A DNA stretch of 64,000 nucleotides. Source: Clavelina lepadiformis. Its lineage: Eukaryota > Chordata > Ascidiacea > Aplousobranchia > Clavelinidae. Under the pieces are notes generated by a model that did no database searches, had not been told where the DNA came from, and worked only from the letters and a program-made list of their open reading frames with translations. Position 1 is the first letter of the stretch. Each line of letters opens with the position of its first letter. The translations under genes were made by a program, and so were the position numbers. Location: positions 746,501-810,500 of the forward strand of contig NC_135241.1 in the NCBI RefSeq assembly GCF_947623445.1. Reading direction: 5' to 3'. Positions 12,708 to 24,599 of this stretch are shown here, piece by piece.

Positions 12708-13768
12708 GTTGCGCTAGCAGGCACTTACATTTGTATATAACCGACGTTTTCTTTCATGCTCGAACCTTGCATTGATTTAACAACGTCTTTCACAGTTTCT
12801 GACGCTGTTTTAGTTTTTCTCAAACATATTTCGCTTTTAAAGTGTGGTTTACAAAAAAAGGTAATGGAAGGTATTAAGTTTTTATTAAAACATGATAAAA
12901 AGCCTTACCACAAATCTAGTGAAGCCTCTTTTGGCCAAATTGAATTGAAAGAAGCTTTTGTCGTTTGTTACCTGCACAAGCGATAGTTTGTTGTGCAGGT
13001 TTTAAAAGTGACATACACAAAATTTTACACAAAGCGACATACACAAAGCGGCTACTTCGGCCTTTGATATTACCCTTGAACTTAATGTCACCTTGCTATC
13101 AGCAAAACGAAGCCTATTGACAGCGGCTTTGACGAAATGCAAGGTTAATCTGTCAGTCAATTTAAATAGAGCATTGATAAAGCAGGTATGTTAACTGTTG
13201 CTGCATTGTGGGCTTACTGGGCTGAAACATTACAGCCTATTAGCATAGCATAGCATATTAGCCTATTAGTCCATAGCAGTATGTTAATGTTGATATCTTT
13301 GGATGAGCAACCACTGGCAGATATCTAGTGGTGATTTTCCTCTACAAACACAGGCCAGATACGTGAAAATAAAAAAGAATTCTCAGTGCCTTTTCACAAA
13401 GGCAAATTATTCAAAAACTTGCATGGAATCAGTTTGGTTAGTGTTTGTCACTGTGTGTTTGTAGCCAATGTCAGACTGCACACTCCGTTTCTACGTAGCG
13501 AGTGTCCTGTACGTGTGGTTTGTGTAGAAGCGTCAGCTGATACTGTAGCCGAGATGGTGTGAGTGGCATTTCTGCAAAATTGTGTTTGTTGTAAACACAC
13601 GATTTCGTGACGTAATATGGTTTGTAATATGGCGGCTCTTAGATAACAGCAGTTCGTGCTGGCATCTTCCACAAATGTTGTTGACGTCATAGTCGAACTT
13701 ATAACATATTAACATGCATTTCAGACGTTGTTTGTAAACAGCGCACGTAGGAATACGGCAGAGTTAAT
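12708..13768. other. Intergenic stretch between the tRNA array and HHAT
   Basis: I see no gene here. It should hold the HHAT promoter and 5' leader. No TATA box or other core element is convincing. Confidence 0.5.
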
Positions 13769-16196
13769 ATGCAGAACAATGTAGACAGCGTTGGAAAGAG
13801 GACAGACATGCACAGGCAGGCAGGCGCACACAAGTCAACCTCATTTTGGGGCCGACTTAACGCAGAGGGGAAAGCTTGCGCGTCGCTGTTGACCGCGGTT
13901 GCCGCTTATTCGGTGGCTTACATTCTCAGAGAATCGTCCAACCAAGACGCCGATGACGTGATTTCGCGGAAAAAGGGTCATTTGGGTGAGGGCTGGGGGG
14001 TGTTGAGCAGAAAACGCGATATTGCTGATTTCGAATGGACGTTCTGGTTTTCTGAAGCGAAGGAGATTCTGGTGTCGCTCTACCTCGGCCACGTGACTAT
14101 CGGGTACATAGCGAGCGAGCTTCGACCTGAGGTTTGATCGGTTCCAAGTTCGAAATATTAATTATGGGCGAAAACTCGCTCAATTATTATCGGTGTTTCC
14201 TGTACAGATGAAAGAGCGTTGCGTTTTCGCTTTCTCCTTTGTCTCCGTCTTCTATATTTTCGGCGGAAGCTACATCATTATGATGTCATCTTTGTGTTGC
14301 GCGTATTACCTCATTTCCAAGCATCGATCTATTACCTACGTAGCCGTTTTATCGGGATCTTTGCTGGTTTTGTTCCGTACTGTCAACTTTTCAAAGGTAA
14401 GGTTTCAATGGAGTTGGCGAACATAGCTTGCGTTCCTATCTACAGTTCTATGCCACGTTTTATATGACCTATTTAATTATTTCACTTTGTCATTCTAATT
14501 GTTTATTTTTTCCTTTTCAAATCGACTAATTTAGGTCACCTTTCTTGATATCGGCGTCACACCGTTGGCCGAATCTGCGCTAACATACGCCATCTTCCGG
14601 TGCTGTAGCTTTTCGTTTGAAGCGATCGAAAGACCTTCAGATGGAAATGACCTTATGAAATTGTTCCAGTACAATTTCTACCTTCCTTATTTCTTTTTCG
14701 GTCCAGTTTTAACTTACGACTGTTTCAAAAATCAGGTGACTAGACAACTTAAACGTTGCAAGGTCAAGGGTTAAATGTTTTAAATGCTGCTTGATCTTAC
14801 AGGAAAACAGTTGCAGCAATAACGAAATTCGACTGTTTATACGTGACGTCATAAGAGTATTTAGTTACGTCATTGTTGTCAACTTCTTACGTCATTATTT
14901 GCATGTATCTTGTTTGCCGTTGAATCAGGAATTCATGCAAGCAGCACCAAGCGTTGTTTTAGGTGGGTTTAAAAAAAATTGTGTATGTGAACGAGGACTT
15001 GAAATAAAGTAAACGAATTCGTGGCCGAAGCAGGTACATTTAGAACAATTCCACATATTTTACGTTTCAATTTTTTTCATCTTTTTATTGCTTTCCTTCT
15101 AGGTTTCCTCGCCTTTATAAATGTCTACCTGGATTGGTTGAAGGGGCGTGTCTTGTACACTTTGACTTCAGGCATTGCTCGTCACGTGGACGGATGTTCC
15201 CGGGTACCTGGCTGCGCTAAGTGCACAGTCAACATCTACACCTTCGCCGACACCTTCTTCGATCGAGGGATTCAACACTGGCTCGTGAGGTGACTTTGAC
15301 CTGCGTTCCCTGATACCAGCAGAGAATGTGATTATAACTTAGCCCTAAAAAAGATGTTAGCTGTCACTGATATTTTCCTTGCACAGATATGTTTATGATC
15401 CGCTTGGCCAAACACACAATTCCTTTTGGAAAGAAGCTCTGGCAGGCGCTGCCTCATTTGGAGTTGTGTTACTCGCACAAGGTGTTACATGGCAGTCGTT
15501 GGCTTTCGTTTTGCTGAACTGGGCCGGTTTAACCCTCGAATTTTGCCTCATCAAAAATTTTAACGTCATACGAAACGAGGTAAAGGACTTCGGTGCAATT
15601 TGTTTCTTCGTTGTCTTATTTTATATTCTTGCTTGTTCTCCATTGTGATATGACCATCTTATACTTTGCTGAACAGAGGATAAAAGCTTTTGCGTTCGGT
15701 CTCAATTACTGGTTTATTCTTCTTTTCAATTCTATTGGTATCAATGGAATCCAGACGTCTTGGGTTTATTTCAAGAAATTGTTTCTGGAAGGTAATTTGG
15801 TTCACTTAATACAATAACGATACTGCGAGACTACGGAAAGGGTGGTAGTTCCACCAAGACTATACAGCAAAGGTGTAAATAATTATTGTGCAAAACAATT
15901 CCTAATCTACCATAGATATAACATTACGTGTGATGTTTAATCTGTAAATATACAGAACATACAGTAAACAATCCTGACATAGATATCTTATTTCAGTATC
16001 GTTATTGTAATTAGCAACCCGGCCACCATTAATTCATTCATGTATTTCCAAATTTATCTCTTGAAATCTCTTACATCTCATATTTTTAACAGGTGGCGTT
16101 ACAGGCGTGGTGGTGATGTCAGTTATTGGATACTGCTACGTCACTCTAAACAGAATGATCAAAAATAATTCCAAAGAAGACAAAAAGACCAACTAA
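13769..16196 (+). CDS. HHAT: Hedgehog acyltransferase-like MBOAT protein
   Basis: Eight exons: 13769-14131, 14208-14396, 14535-14735, 14803-14962, 15103-15289, 15387-15579, 15677-15791, 16093-16196. All junctions are in frame and give 503 aa (human HHAT has 493). HHAT is a multi-pass ER enzyme of the MBOAT family that attaches palmitate to the N-terminal cysteine of Hedgehog ligands. Matches run along the whole length: the N-terminal DFEWTFWF block (human DFEWSFWM), the FFDRGIQHWLVRYVYDPLG block (human YFDVGLHNFLIRYVYIPVG), and a C-terminus ending in a GYCY motif. The family aspartate is D358. The catalytic histidine, 40 residues further on in human, is Q398 here (LLAQGVT instead of YWHGG). 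It may therefore be catalytically inactive, like HHATL. Part of exon 2 is duplicated in inverse at 10697-10886. The start is the first ATG that places one hydrophobic segment before the DFEW block. Confidence 0.9.
14272..14461 (+). repeat. Source arm of the HHAT inverted duplication
   Basis: Partner of 10697-10886. It spans the 3' two-thirds of HHAT exon 2 and the start of intron 2. The reading frame here is intact, so this is the functional copy. Confidence 0.93.
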
Positions 16197-17281
16197 AACG
16201 TTTAATGAACTTTCATGAATATGCACGTAGAGAAACTATCTATAGTTAGTGTAGAACGATTTGGCACCCACTGTGGATCAACCATAACATTGCTCTGCTA
16301 AAATTTAAGCGAATGTCATTTAATGCATGTTTGGCCCAAAGTATTATTATTATATATATACTGTATAAATGTGTATTGCTAATGAGATCAATTGAAAGGA
16401 AATGCAGGAGTGAATGATTGACAAGCACTTGGCAGTCATACCAGTAGTTTTGACAGGTTGACACAGAGCTTACACATCTGGATCTGTGTTTCCCAATTTT
16501 TTTTATTTTTTCAACTTTTCTTTTACCTACATTGCTAAGCGAATAAATCAAACATTTACAAGCCTAACTCCTGCCATCAAATCAAAACTAGGTAGCAGGT
16601 ATTATAACACCATCCACCATTTAAGTTAAATCTGATTTCGACCAAAAAGGTCCCAGTTGAAAAATGACGTAAAGCTACCACGCACTGCAATGTACATGTC
16701 GATAGTTAATGAAAATTTATCCAACAATGCTTTATTTTAAAATATTTTACATTTCGACTGGGCATAACAAGACCCATCAAATATACCAATTTTCATGCCA
16801 GTTATTGTACAAGCTCAACTGAATTTTATGAAAATTTAAACATCAGTAAGCTTTGTTCATACTAAGACATCAGTGTTGATCGAAATTCATTAAAACCGAA
16901 GAGAATTTCTCCCTTCATGCAGGGTATTAGACACTGCCATTGGTGTGTGCTTCAGAAATGCAACTACAAGCTATAGCACGAAAACAAGATTTAAGCCACA
17001 TTAGCACGATGTAGCATCACCTATGATTGAACGCTTGTTTCTCATCAGTAACCTGTTCACAGGAAACTGGTTGTGTGGTGCATTTTGTAAACAACTGCTC
17101 ATACTCACATATTATGACAAGTTCATAACAAATAATGTCACTTAATACGCATTGTTAACATTCAAATCATTTCGATTAATGCTCAAGTAACACAAAAAAC
17201 TGACTATCACTTTACAAGAATTTACATGGTATGGAGTTGAGTTTTTCAGTTCTTGGTAGCGCAGTGGTGCCATTGATCTTA
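16197..17281. other. Convergent intergenic stretch between HHAT and DAZAP1
   Basis: This is 3' flank of two convergent genes and probably includes both 3' UTRs. A 101-codon minus-strand open frame at 16246-16551 is AT-rich and resembles nothing; I do not call it. Confidence 0.5.
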
Positions 17282-17287
17282 TTTATT
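17282..17287 (-). promoter_or_regulatory. Possible polyadenylation signal, DAZAP1-like gene
   Basis: AATAAA on the minus strand starts three bases after the TAA stop. A longer 3' UTR is also possible. Confidence 0.45.
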
Positions 17288-17290
17288 CAT

Positions 17291-18226
17291 TTACCTTCCA
17301 TACGGGTGATATCCCCCAGTTTTGGCATCAGTAGGTGTTGCCTCCTTTCCATTCCCGTAAGTTTGGCTTTTCTGTGGCCCATACATTGATGCACTTTGAT
17401 TGTTGTAAGTACCCATGTTACCGTAGCCCGCGGTACTTCCCATACCCATATTCTGAGGGTATCCGTAACCGTATTGAGCACCATAATTTCCGTAGTAACT
17501 TCCATAACCACCGTAGCCAGAGCTTGGCATGCACCCACCAGCACCCATCATGTTTCCCTGCATATCATAACCCGGTCCCCAACCCATGTTGCTCATGTTG
17601 CCCCAATTACCTTGGTAGTTGTAGTTCTGATTCATCTGATTCGTTCCTTGCTGTCCGCCTTGCTGTTGGTTCATCTGTCTCATTTTTTCACGAGGTTGTG
17701 CTCGCTTTGCTTCAACGGTTTTTTGATTGATCTCGTGGTAGTGAACCTTTAGTGCTTGATTGACAGCGTCCTCGTCGGTAAAAGTAACAAACCCGAATCC
17801 TTTATTTTTGTTGTCTTCCTTGTTGATGGCAAACGATACATCGGTGACGGTTCCAAATTTGGTGAAAAACGCTTTGATTTCTTCCTCTGTCATGTTCTGA
17901 GTGAGACCGCCGATGAAGATCTTGTGAGTGGTCACATGAAGACGCTCTGCTTCTTTCTTCTTCATCTGATCTTCCTTTGAAGTGCACGGCTTTGGATCGA
18001 TGGTTTTGTTATCCAAGATATGCGGTCGAGCATTCAAGACGGCCGTCACTGCATCTCCGGTTTTAAACTTCACAAAACCAAAACCTCTGGAGTTTTCAGT
18101 CACTTTATCCTTCATCACCTTACTCTCGACCACCTCCCCGAATTTGCTGAAGTAATTCTCCATTTTCTCGGCCGTCGTTTCCCATGACAGCCCGCCCACA
18201 AAAAGCTTTCCATCTTCATCTGACAT
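17291..18226 (-). CDS. DAZAP1: DAZAP1/hnRNP-type RNA-binding protein
   Basis: One uninterrupted 311-codon frame. Two RRMs are clear. RRM1 has RNP2 KLFVGG (7-12) and RNP1 RGFGFVKF (47-54). RRM2 has RNP2 KIFIGG (102-107) and RNP1 KGFGFVTF (142-149). The stretch RPHILDNKTIDPKPC between the RRMs is typical of DAZAP1 and the related Musashi group. The C-terminus (183-311) is rich in Gln, Asn, Gly, Tyr and Met and looks prion-like. The family binds mRNA and acts in splicing, localisation and translation. A likely acceptor (TGTTTCAG on the minus strand, near 18270) suggests an intron in the 5' UTR. An intronless coding region is unusual beside intron-rich neighbours. It is shorter than human DAZAP1 (407 aa) mainly in the tail, and a related hnRNP A/B assignment cannot be excluded. 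Confidence 0.88.
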   Translation of the reverse strand: MSDEDGKLFVGGLSWETTAEKMENYFSKFGEVVESKVMKDKVTENSRGFGFVKFKTGDAVTAVLNARPHILDNKTIDPKPCTSKEDQMKKKEAERLHVTTHKIFIGGLTQNMTEEEIKAFFTKFGTVTDVSFAINKEDNKNKGFGFVTFTDEDAVNQALKVHYHEINQKTVEAKRAQPREKMRQMNQQQGGQQGTNQMNQNYNYQGNWGNMSNMGWGPGYDMQGNMMGAGGCMPSSGYGGYGSYYGNYGAQYGYGYPQNMGMGSTAGYGNMGTYNNQSASMYGPQKSQTYGNGKEATPTDAKTGGYHPYGR

Positions 18227-18273
18227 AATGAATTGCTAGCAAATTGACTTAAAGAAAATCTTGTGCCACTGAA

Positions 18274-19265
18274 ACAAACACAGAGCAGATTGAATATCTT
18301 TGAAAATAGTTGATAATAACAATTTATCCACAAGCTCAAGGGTAACCAATACAGTGTATTGTATATATATTGTATATACTCCGTACATATGGCCAAGGTG
18401 TATAAATGTAAGCATATATGGTACATATGTAACTGTGTATCATGTAGCTGTAAGTTTGATATGATATAGTACTCAGTAATCAAAACGATAAGCCTATATA
18501 ATGGTACGTTTTACTGGTCATATGATTGATGTGTTTCGGGATTTGAAGGTCCATTTGCATTTCCTGTTTCAACAATAATGAAAAGGTAAAACACTACCAG
18601 TAAGAACTTTACGTGTAATGTACCAGTATTTCAGGACTCATAGCAAAATACAAACAGATGAAAGGGTGGAAATATGCAAACATATACTGTAGTTACCATA
18701 GCAAAAGGTAACATAAGCAAATCAGATACAGATACTCAAAAGCCATAACATTATTTGTTCATGTTTTTACAGTTACAGGCCTACCCCGGCAGTATTCTTA
18801 TTCGAGGCCATGTTCTTGGAGTTGCAACCTCTGTACACCAATTATATATATATGTGTAAATATACATTATGATAAATGCAGTGTTACACTGATATAAATA
18901 TAATTTGGTACACATAAAATCACTGAATAGAAGGCTTTAACATAACATCTCAAAACTGTGGCATGTTCATGTACAAATTTTTAAGAAGTCATGGTAAAAG
19001 TTTTTTCTACAAGCTTAGACTGTGTGTAGCCAACTATTTTGATATATTTATAAGAACAAGTTGGTAACTAGGCTTATTATATATTCACTTAGATAAGTGT
19101 TAAAATATTGCTACAGCGGTTGTCAGTATAGCATATAGCTGAAGAGCCTGCAGGCTACAAGCATGTCAGATTGTTATCGTTGTATCAATATCACACAAGA
19201 CAAATAAATAGCGCAAATTGAAAATTCATAAATAGTGCATATAATTTAGTCATATAGTAAAATAA
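18274..19265. other. Intergenic, AT-rich upstream flank of DAZAP1
   Basis: It holds AT-repetitive patches and probably the 5' exon and promoter of the DAZAP1-like gene. No boundaries can be set. Confidence 0.4.
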
Positions 19266-19266
19266 T

Positions 19267-19352
19267 GGGGTCTTGTATACAAGTGCACAACCAGATGATG
19301 TCACAATTTGCGTCTAGTATACGAAGGCATCCTGTGGTTGTGCACTTGCATA
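19267..19352. mobile_element. Palindromic MITE, family 1, copy A
   Basis: The ends are inverted repeats built on AAGTGCACAACC and GGTTGTGCACTT around a short core containing GATGTCACAATTTG. The same structure recurs at 30721-30828 and 54500-54592, and in weaker form at 52912-52980. No coding capacity. Confidence 0.75.
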
Positions 19353-19354
19353 TA

Positions 19355-20504
19355 CAGTCAGACCTCGTTAATCTGGGCCACTTTGTTTCTTCAAAAAATG
19401 TTGGTCTAGCGGGTTATCCGGATTATCAGAAAGTGAAAAATCAATCAATCTTGCAAATGCAGTACCGTGTTCAAGTCTTGGACTTTCTTTGACCCTGTTT
19501 CTAATCTTTGAGTAATGCGATATCAAAAGCTGATAGCACGATTGAGTCGCAGCTGTATGTCTTCAATAGATGGCCGCACTCAACCGATGTATTTTTCGCA
19601 GCTGCGGAAGAAGCTAAATATCTGCAGAATGAAGCGGCAACGCTTCAATGCTAATTATATTATGCAAAAGTTTACAGGTTTTCTAAGTTGTTATTTGTGA
19701 TTCTGTTAATTTTCGACTATAATTGGCAGTTTCTTTGTTATTTTTTATTATTTTATTCTTCGATACTGCGTTAAATAACTTTAGTTGTATGGTTTGCAAT
19801 GGTTATTCTTACTTTCGCTTGTTGTTCGTTACATTTGATGAACAATTTATTTTTTCGTTTCTAAAATACTTTATTTCATATTATGACTTAAAAGTTTTGC
19901 GGCCCGCTTACTCAGCTGTAATCGACAAAGTGGCCCACAACAACGAATAGGTTCCTCACCCCTGCTGTAACCAATAGGTTATCTCCGCGATCTTAATCCA
20001 TTTTTATTTATCAAAATGCATCAATATCGCAAGATGGCAAGAACAGAAAGTTAATGTGAAATCAAACAAACAATTTATTACTTAAAAAAGTCTGTTATCT
20101 CACGTTGCACGAGTGACTCTTTACTGAAAGATTCTATATCCCTTTTCATAGCCCATGCACATTTTTTTACAAAGCGCAATGCTGTACTGTACTTTCTTTT
20201 AAATCAATAAAGATCGCAATATAATTATGAGTAAATAACTATAATCGGCTATTGTTTTCATCATCTAACTACTGTATCTAGGACAATCGTGAATCATTTT
20301 CGCTTCACTGTTTATAATCCGGTTTATCGGATTTTATTGCTATTGATTTAGCACATTTGTCCCCAAACTTTTGTGTCGGCGTCGGAAAGCGGGGTTTTCG
20401 GATTAAAGGGGTAAAATGCATAGGAAGAAATCCGTTCCCGGCAGTTTTGTGTCGGATAGCGGGGATTCCAGTTCATCGGGGTCCGGATTAATGAGGTCTC
20501 ACTG
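19355..20504. mobile_element. pogo/Tigger-like non-autonomous DNA transposon
   Basis: The left end begins CAGTCAGACCTCGTTAATC; the right end, reversed, begins CAGTGAGACCTCATTAATC. These imperfect terminal inverted repeats have the pogo/Tigger type of end, and a TA precedes the left end. Subterminal sequence on both sides carries related GGATTA and GCGGG motifs. No transposase frame is present. A hAT-like end (ending CTCACCCCTG near 19966) lies inside it, suggesting a later insertion whose other end I could not find. Confidence 0.75.
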
Positions 20505-21543
20505 TGTACTATACAGAAATATTGTATACAGGTACTGACAGCATAATAATCTTAAACTATATATGACATGAAAGGGATGATTTTACTGCTTTTTAAAAGG
20601 TTCTAAGACTATATTAGCAGAATGGCATTGAAATACCAAATTGAAAAGGCCACAGTGTCACTCCAAGCTTCTCTTGTATGTGTCACAACTTTTGTTATTA
20701 ATTGAAACGTTATCAGTCGGTTACCGTTTGATATTTTCAGACTATAGTTTCTTTAACTAAAACCACCTAGGCTACCAGAAACTTAAAAGCGACTGTAAGT
20801 GCTTGCAGGATCGAAAATAGGCTTAAACCTGAATTCTAAAACGGAACTATTTATTTTTCATTCGAAGATTAACAGCATATAAAAGAAAAATCATACATTA
20901 GCCGTAACATAGCTATCGCAATTAATCCTCATATATCGTACCGATTGGTTAACGCAACAAACCACAACGCTTAAAAACTTGATATGCTCGAGGCAAGAAG
21001 CAAGGCGTGCTGAAAATCAGCTTCCTAATCACGTGACAAAAGTTATGTTACTCTTATAAAAAATTATAATAAACATTTTTAAGTTACTAAAATATTTTCA
21101 AGTATTTTTGCGTTATTTTTTAATTAGTTTACTTATTTTGTTCATAATTTAGTTTATAGTCAAATAAAAATGTAAAATATTTTGAATATTATAAACTTAT
21201 ATGCTATAATGTTGGGAATTTCCAAGTACAAATTTACAAGTACGGCAACACCAACAAAACAAAGTCGAAAACCTACGTAATGTTTTATCCCACATACCAC
21301 AAACAACGCAGAATGCGCAAAACGAATAAGGCTAAATGGGAAGATGAAGTTACGTTGTCGAAAATGCCGAACTTTTCTTATAGAAACAAGTTGTTTGGTA
21401 AATTCTCACGGAGAAGAAATTAACGGTGAGTTAAATTACAAAACGTAGCATAAATATCATTGCCTCTCGATTTTCTTTGCCGCAACTAACGTTAATTTGC
21501 TTGCTTTGAATTGAAACGGTGTAAACGTGAAGTTTGCATTGCA
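20505..21543. other. Intergenic stretch and possible 5' part of RNF180
   Basis: A short ATG-led open stretch at about 21312-21425 could be a first exon of RNF180, but its splice phase and similarity do not prove it. Otherwise I see nothing. Confidence 0.4.
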
Positions 21544-23620
21544 GATGAAAATAATCTTGAAAATACATGCTGCCTTGAAAATCAAAAGGATCCAATCTGG
21601 TATGTGAACTATGAGATAGCACCATCGTGGGTCGGAGAATGCCTTGATATGGTAGGCCATATTCTCAAAAATTACATGCAACAGTAATTCACTGATTGAG
21701 TAACAGGAAAAGTTACTTATCGCAGGATTTAGGATTTGGAAAATCCAGTCCGAATCTGAGGAACCTTCAAAATAATTTATTCCAAAGGCAACGCAGTTTA
21801 TGACACAGTTACATCATGCCAAATACAGCTGACCACAGGCTAATGAGGCAAACTATATTATTAGGCTACTTACTGCATCATGCAAAATCATCATTGCCTT
21901 ATACTTACTGACGCCAACATATTGACATGTTTAGTAGGTTGATATGTCTAAAACTGAAAAGCCTTGACTCTGTTGTATGGGTATGATGCTAGCTTTGATA
22001 ATGCAAAATAACTTCCAACATATAGGTCTTTATTATTTGCTTTGTTTTTATTTTTGTGCAAAAGGCAACATTTGCTCTTGGAAATGGCTTATTAGGATAT
22101 AAGCACGTGTATAAGTATTGACTGTAGTAAAGCCAGAAATAAGTCTTGGTGAAGAAAACGTTTTAGCTTGTCTAGTTTATTAAAGAGCTACTATAGAAAG
22201 GACAAGATACCTGAAATGTAATAAAAAACTTTTGCAATTTTCTAGGGCAATTGGACCAGAGGAAAACTATTTTGTCCAAAATGCAGAAGTCGTTTGGGAT
22301 CGTTCAATTTTGTCCAGCCAAAAAAATGTGCATGTGCCACTGGGATAGCACATCCTTTATGGATGATGAAGTCTAAAATAGACTTGGGTATTATACCTGT
22401 TCTTCGTGTACCAAAGCCAATTGTTGTCGACAGCACATGGACTATTATTGGAGAAAGCTCAAACACCATTCATAAACTGGCTTCACAAGAACGACAACAG
22501 ACACCAAAAGATGAAGCATCCTCAACTGGCATTGCATCTTCTGGCCAAACAACGAATGAAACATCACTAGCTTCAACTTCCAGTACAAACTTTAGCAATA
22601 ATAATTTATCCGAAAGAATTTTGGCAAAAAGGTAGCAAAAATATGACTTGGGAGTTCACAACAAAGTGGTTCACATTTTTATAAACGAACATTTTAAAGA
22701 AATTGGCTGTTATTTTGCTTCTAAACTAGTAACCAGTTAAGGAACAACAAGTTGAAGTTTAAACCCATAACAATCTGTTTTCAAATTGGTATATGTTTAG
22801 GCTTTCTGTAAAGTTATTATATATGATAGACTACCTTTTAAGAATGGTTCTACTGAGACCTCAGCTTGTTTAGTCTTCATGTACTAACCATACATACAAA
22901 AATTTTTGATACCAATTTGTAAAAAGGCTGAACCTGATAACTAGCAACTTGTAATACCAATGTTACATGCGATACCAACTAAATCCGAGTAATTTGATAC
23001 AAATATCTGTTGCATCTCATGAAAGATAGCAACAATACAGTGACAGTATTTAACTTACTAGAATGAAGGCTTTGCGAAAGAAATACCAAAGAAATAAAAT
23101 TAAAAAGGATCAATCTTATGGAAGAATAGAGATAACAAATTTAAACCAAAAGGTTTGTAAGAACATTGAAAAAATGCCTCCTTAGAAAATTATTTTTAAC
23201 TTCAACTGTGTGTATTATTTCTAGACTTACCCAGTGAGGGAAGAAGAAATAAAGCAAAACAATTCTTGCCCAATATGCCTTGACATTTACTACAAGCCAA
23301 CAAAATGTCTGCCTTGTGCCCATATGTTTTGTGATCCCTGTTTAAGACAATTTTCGTTGTACAGCGATCTTGTTACTTGTCCTGTGTGTAGACAAGACAT
23401 TGCTTCTTTTAAAGAAATAAATGGTGAGGACAAAAATAGTGCACGATTTCATTGGAATATTAATGTTTTATATTCTTTCTTTTTATGTTTTCATTTGTTA
23501 GGTTTGTCAACAAAGCTCCGACAGTTATTTTCTAACGAGTACAAATGGAGGCAAAAGCAAGTAAAAAGATTAAAAATAAACCAAATAAACCTGCCGCAGC
23601 CAGTTCCACAAGCACAGTAA
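21544..23620 (+). CDS. RNF180: RING-finger E3 ubiquitin ligase RNF180 (5' end undefined)
   Basis: Supported exons: about 21544-21651, 22246-22631, 23062-23152, 23225-23423, 23502-23620. From the second exon on, all junctions keep frame. The second exon encodes WTRGKLFCPKCRSRLGSFNF, close to the conserved block of vertebrate RNF180 ([20 protein letters not shown]). The third is short and strongly basic. The fourth holds a C3HC4 RING with CPIC, CAH, FCDPC and CPVC zinc ligands. The last exon continues the family C-terminus. RNF180 is a membrane-associated ligase that ubiquitinates substrates such as monoamine oxidase A in vertebrates. Coding sequence reading CIAD just upstream of 21544 also resembles the vertebrate N-terminus, so the first exon border and the start codon are uncertain. 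Vertebrate RNF180 ends in a membrane segment that I do not see clearly here. Confidence 0.87.
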
Positions 23621-23909
23621 ATATGCATGCAACATTAGCTAACCTGTTTAGATTTTAACACAAAAGTTAAATAGACGTTTAATTTTCAGATTCCAGCATG
23701 TTCGACTGCTTTCACTAGCGTCCCAGTATATTTTGAGTGTTCTTGCAGTTGTGTTGCATTTACAAGTCTCACAGAAATTATTTTTAATGTTGCTGATAAC
23801 ATTCATTCTAGTTACTATAGTAATTGCTCAAAAGTGTTTCAAACAGATTTATGCATTTGTCTTTTAGTGTAAACTGTTTTGAACAATTGTGATATTTGTT
23901 GAAGAGTGC

Positions 23910-23915
23910 AATAAA
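23910..23915 (+). promoter_or_regulatory. Polyadenylation signal, RNF180
   Basis: AATAAA about 290 bases after the RNF180 stop and before the convergent RPS20 gene. Confidence 0.6.
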
Positions 23916-24191
23916 CCATCGACAAACAAACTATTTCTTTTTGCAAGTATTTTAGTTTAAATTAAAGGTAAATCCCACAGAATTAGGTTACATATATCCA
24001 CTTATCCCGAAACCAGGTAAACTTATTTGGTTTCTAATTAATGGTGTTGTACCCATGAGCATAACTTGCTGAGCGGTTACTTTGAACTGTTTAGTTCTAT
24101 ATTATCTTAGTCTTATAATTCCTGATTAACACTGCCACATTGATGAACTTATAAACTGGTAAACCCACAACAAATAGTACCACAGGTGTTT

Positions 24192-24197
24192 TTTATT
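24192..24197 (-). promoter_or_regulatory. Polyadenylation signal, RPS20
   Basis: AATAAA on the minus strand, about 18 bases after the RPS20 stop codon. It implies a very short 3' UTR. Confidence 0.75.
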
Positions 24198-24215
24198 CCA
24201 CGTCATCAAAACATG

Positions 24216-24584
24216 TTACATGTCACCGGCGATGGTGACTTCAACCTCGACTCCGGGTTCGATGCTGATGGAAGTAATTTGTTTGACCACTTCCGACGGA
24301 CTGTGAAGATCGATGAGCCGCTTGTGAATGCGCATCTGGTATCTATCCCAGGTCTTGGAGCCTTCACCGCAAGGTGTTTTACGGCAGGTGATTCTGAGAA
24401 CTTTGGTCGGGATCCTGACAGGTCCTTTGACGCGCAACTGCTTGTCCTTGGCACCTTTGATCAGGTCGCTGCAAACCTTCTCCAAGCTTTGAACATTACG
24501 TGAGGTCAAGGTTATCCTGATTTTGTGGATAGTGGCCTCGGTTTCACCCTGTGGGACTTTTCCTACGTCTTTATAAGCGCTCAT
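24216..24584 (-). CDS. RPS20: 40S ribosomal protein S20 (uS10)
   Basis: A complete 122-aa frame nearly identical in its core to vertebrate RPS20 (119 aa): [19 protein letters not shown], the [14 protein letters not shown] block, and the [19 protein letters not shown] block. It is a small-subunit head protein and acts in translation. The coding region has no intron here. The gene is convergent with RNF180, and its 3' end is only about 280 bases from the RNF180 poly(A) signal. Confidence 0.97.
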   Translation of the reverse strand: MSAYKDVGKVPQGETEATIHKIRITLTSRNVQSLEKVCSDLIKGAKDKQLRVKGPVRIPTKVLRITCRKTPCGEGSKTWDRYQMRIHKRLIDLHSPSEVVKQITSISIEPGVEVEVTIAGDM

Positions 24585-24599
24585 GTTGTCTAAGGCCGA

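Noticed and set aside
16246-16551. 101-codon minus-strand frame downstream of HHAT
   Set aside because: It lies in AT-rich 3' flank, with repetitive Ile/Leu/Ser content and no similarity.
17335-17752. Frames antisense to the DAZAP1-like gene
   Set aside because: They are shadows of the Gly/Tyr/Gln-rich coding strand.
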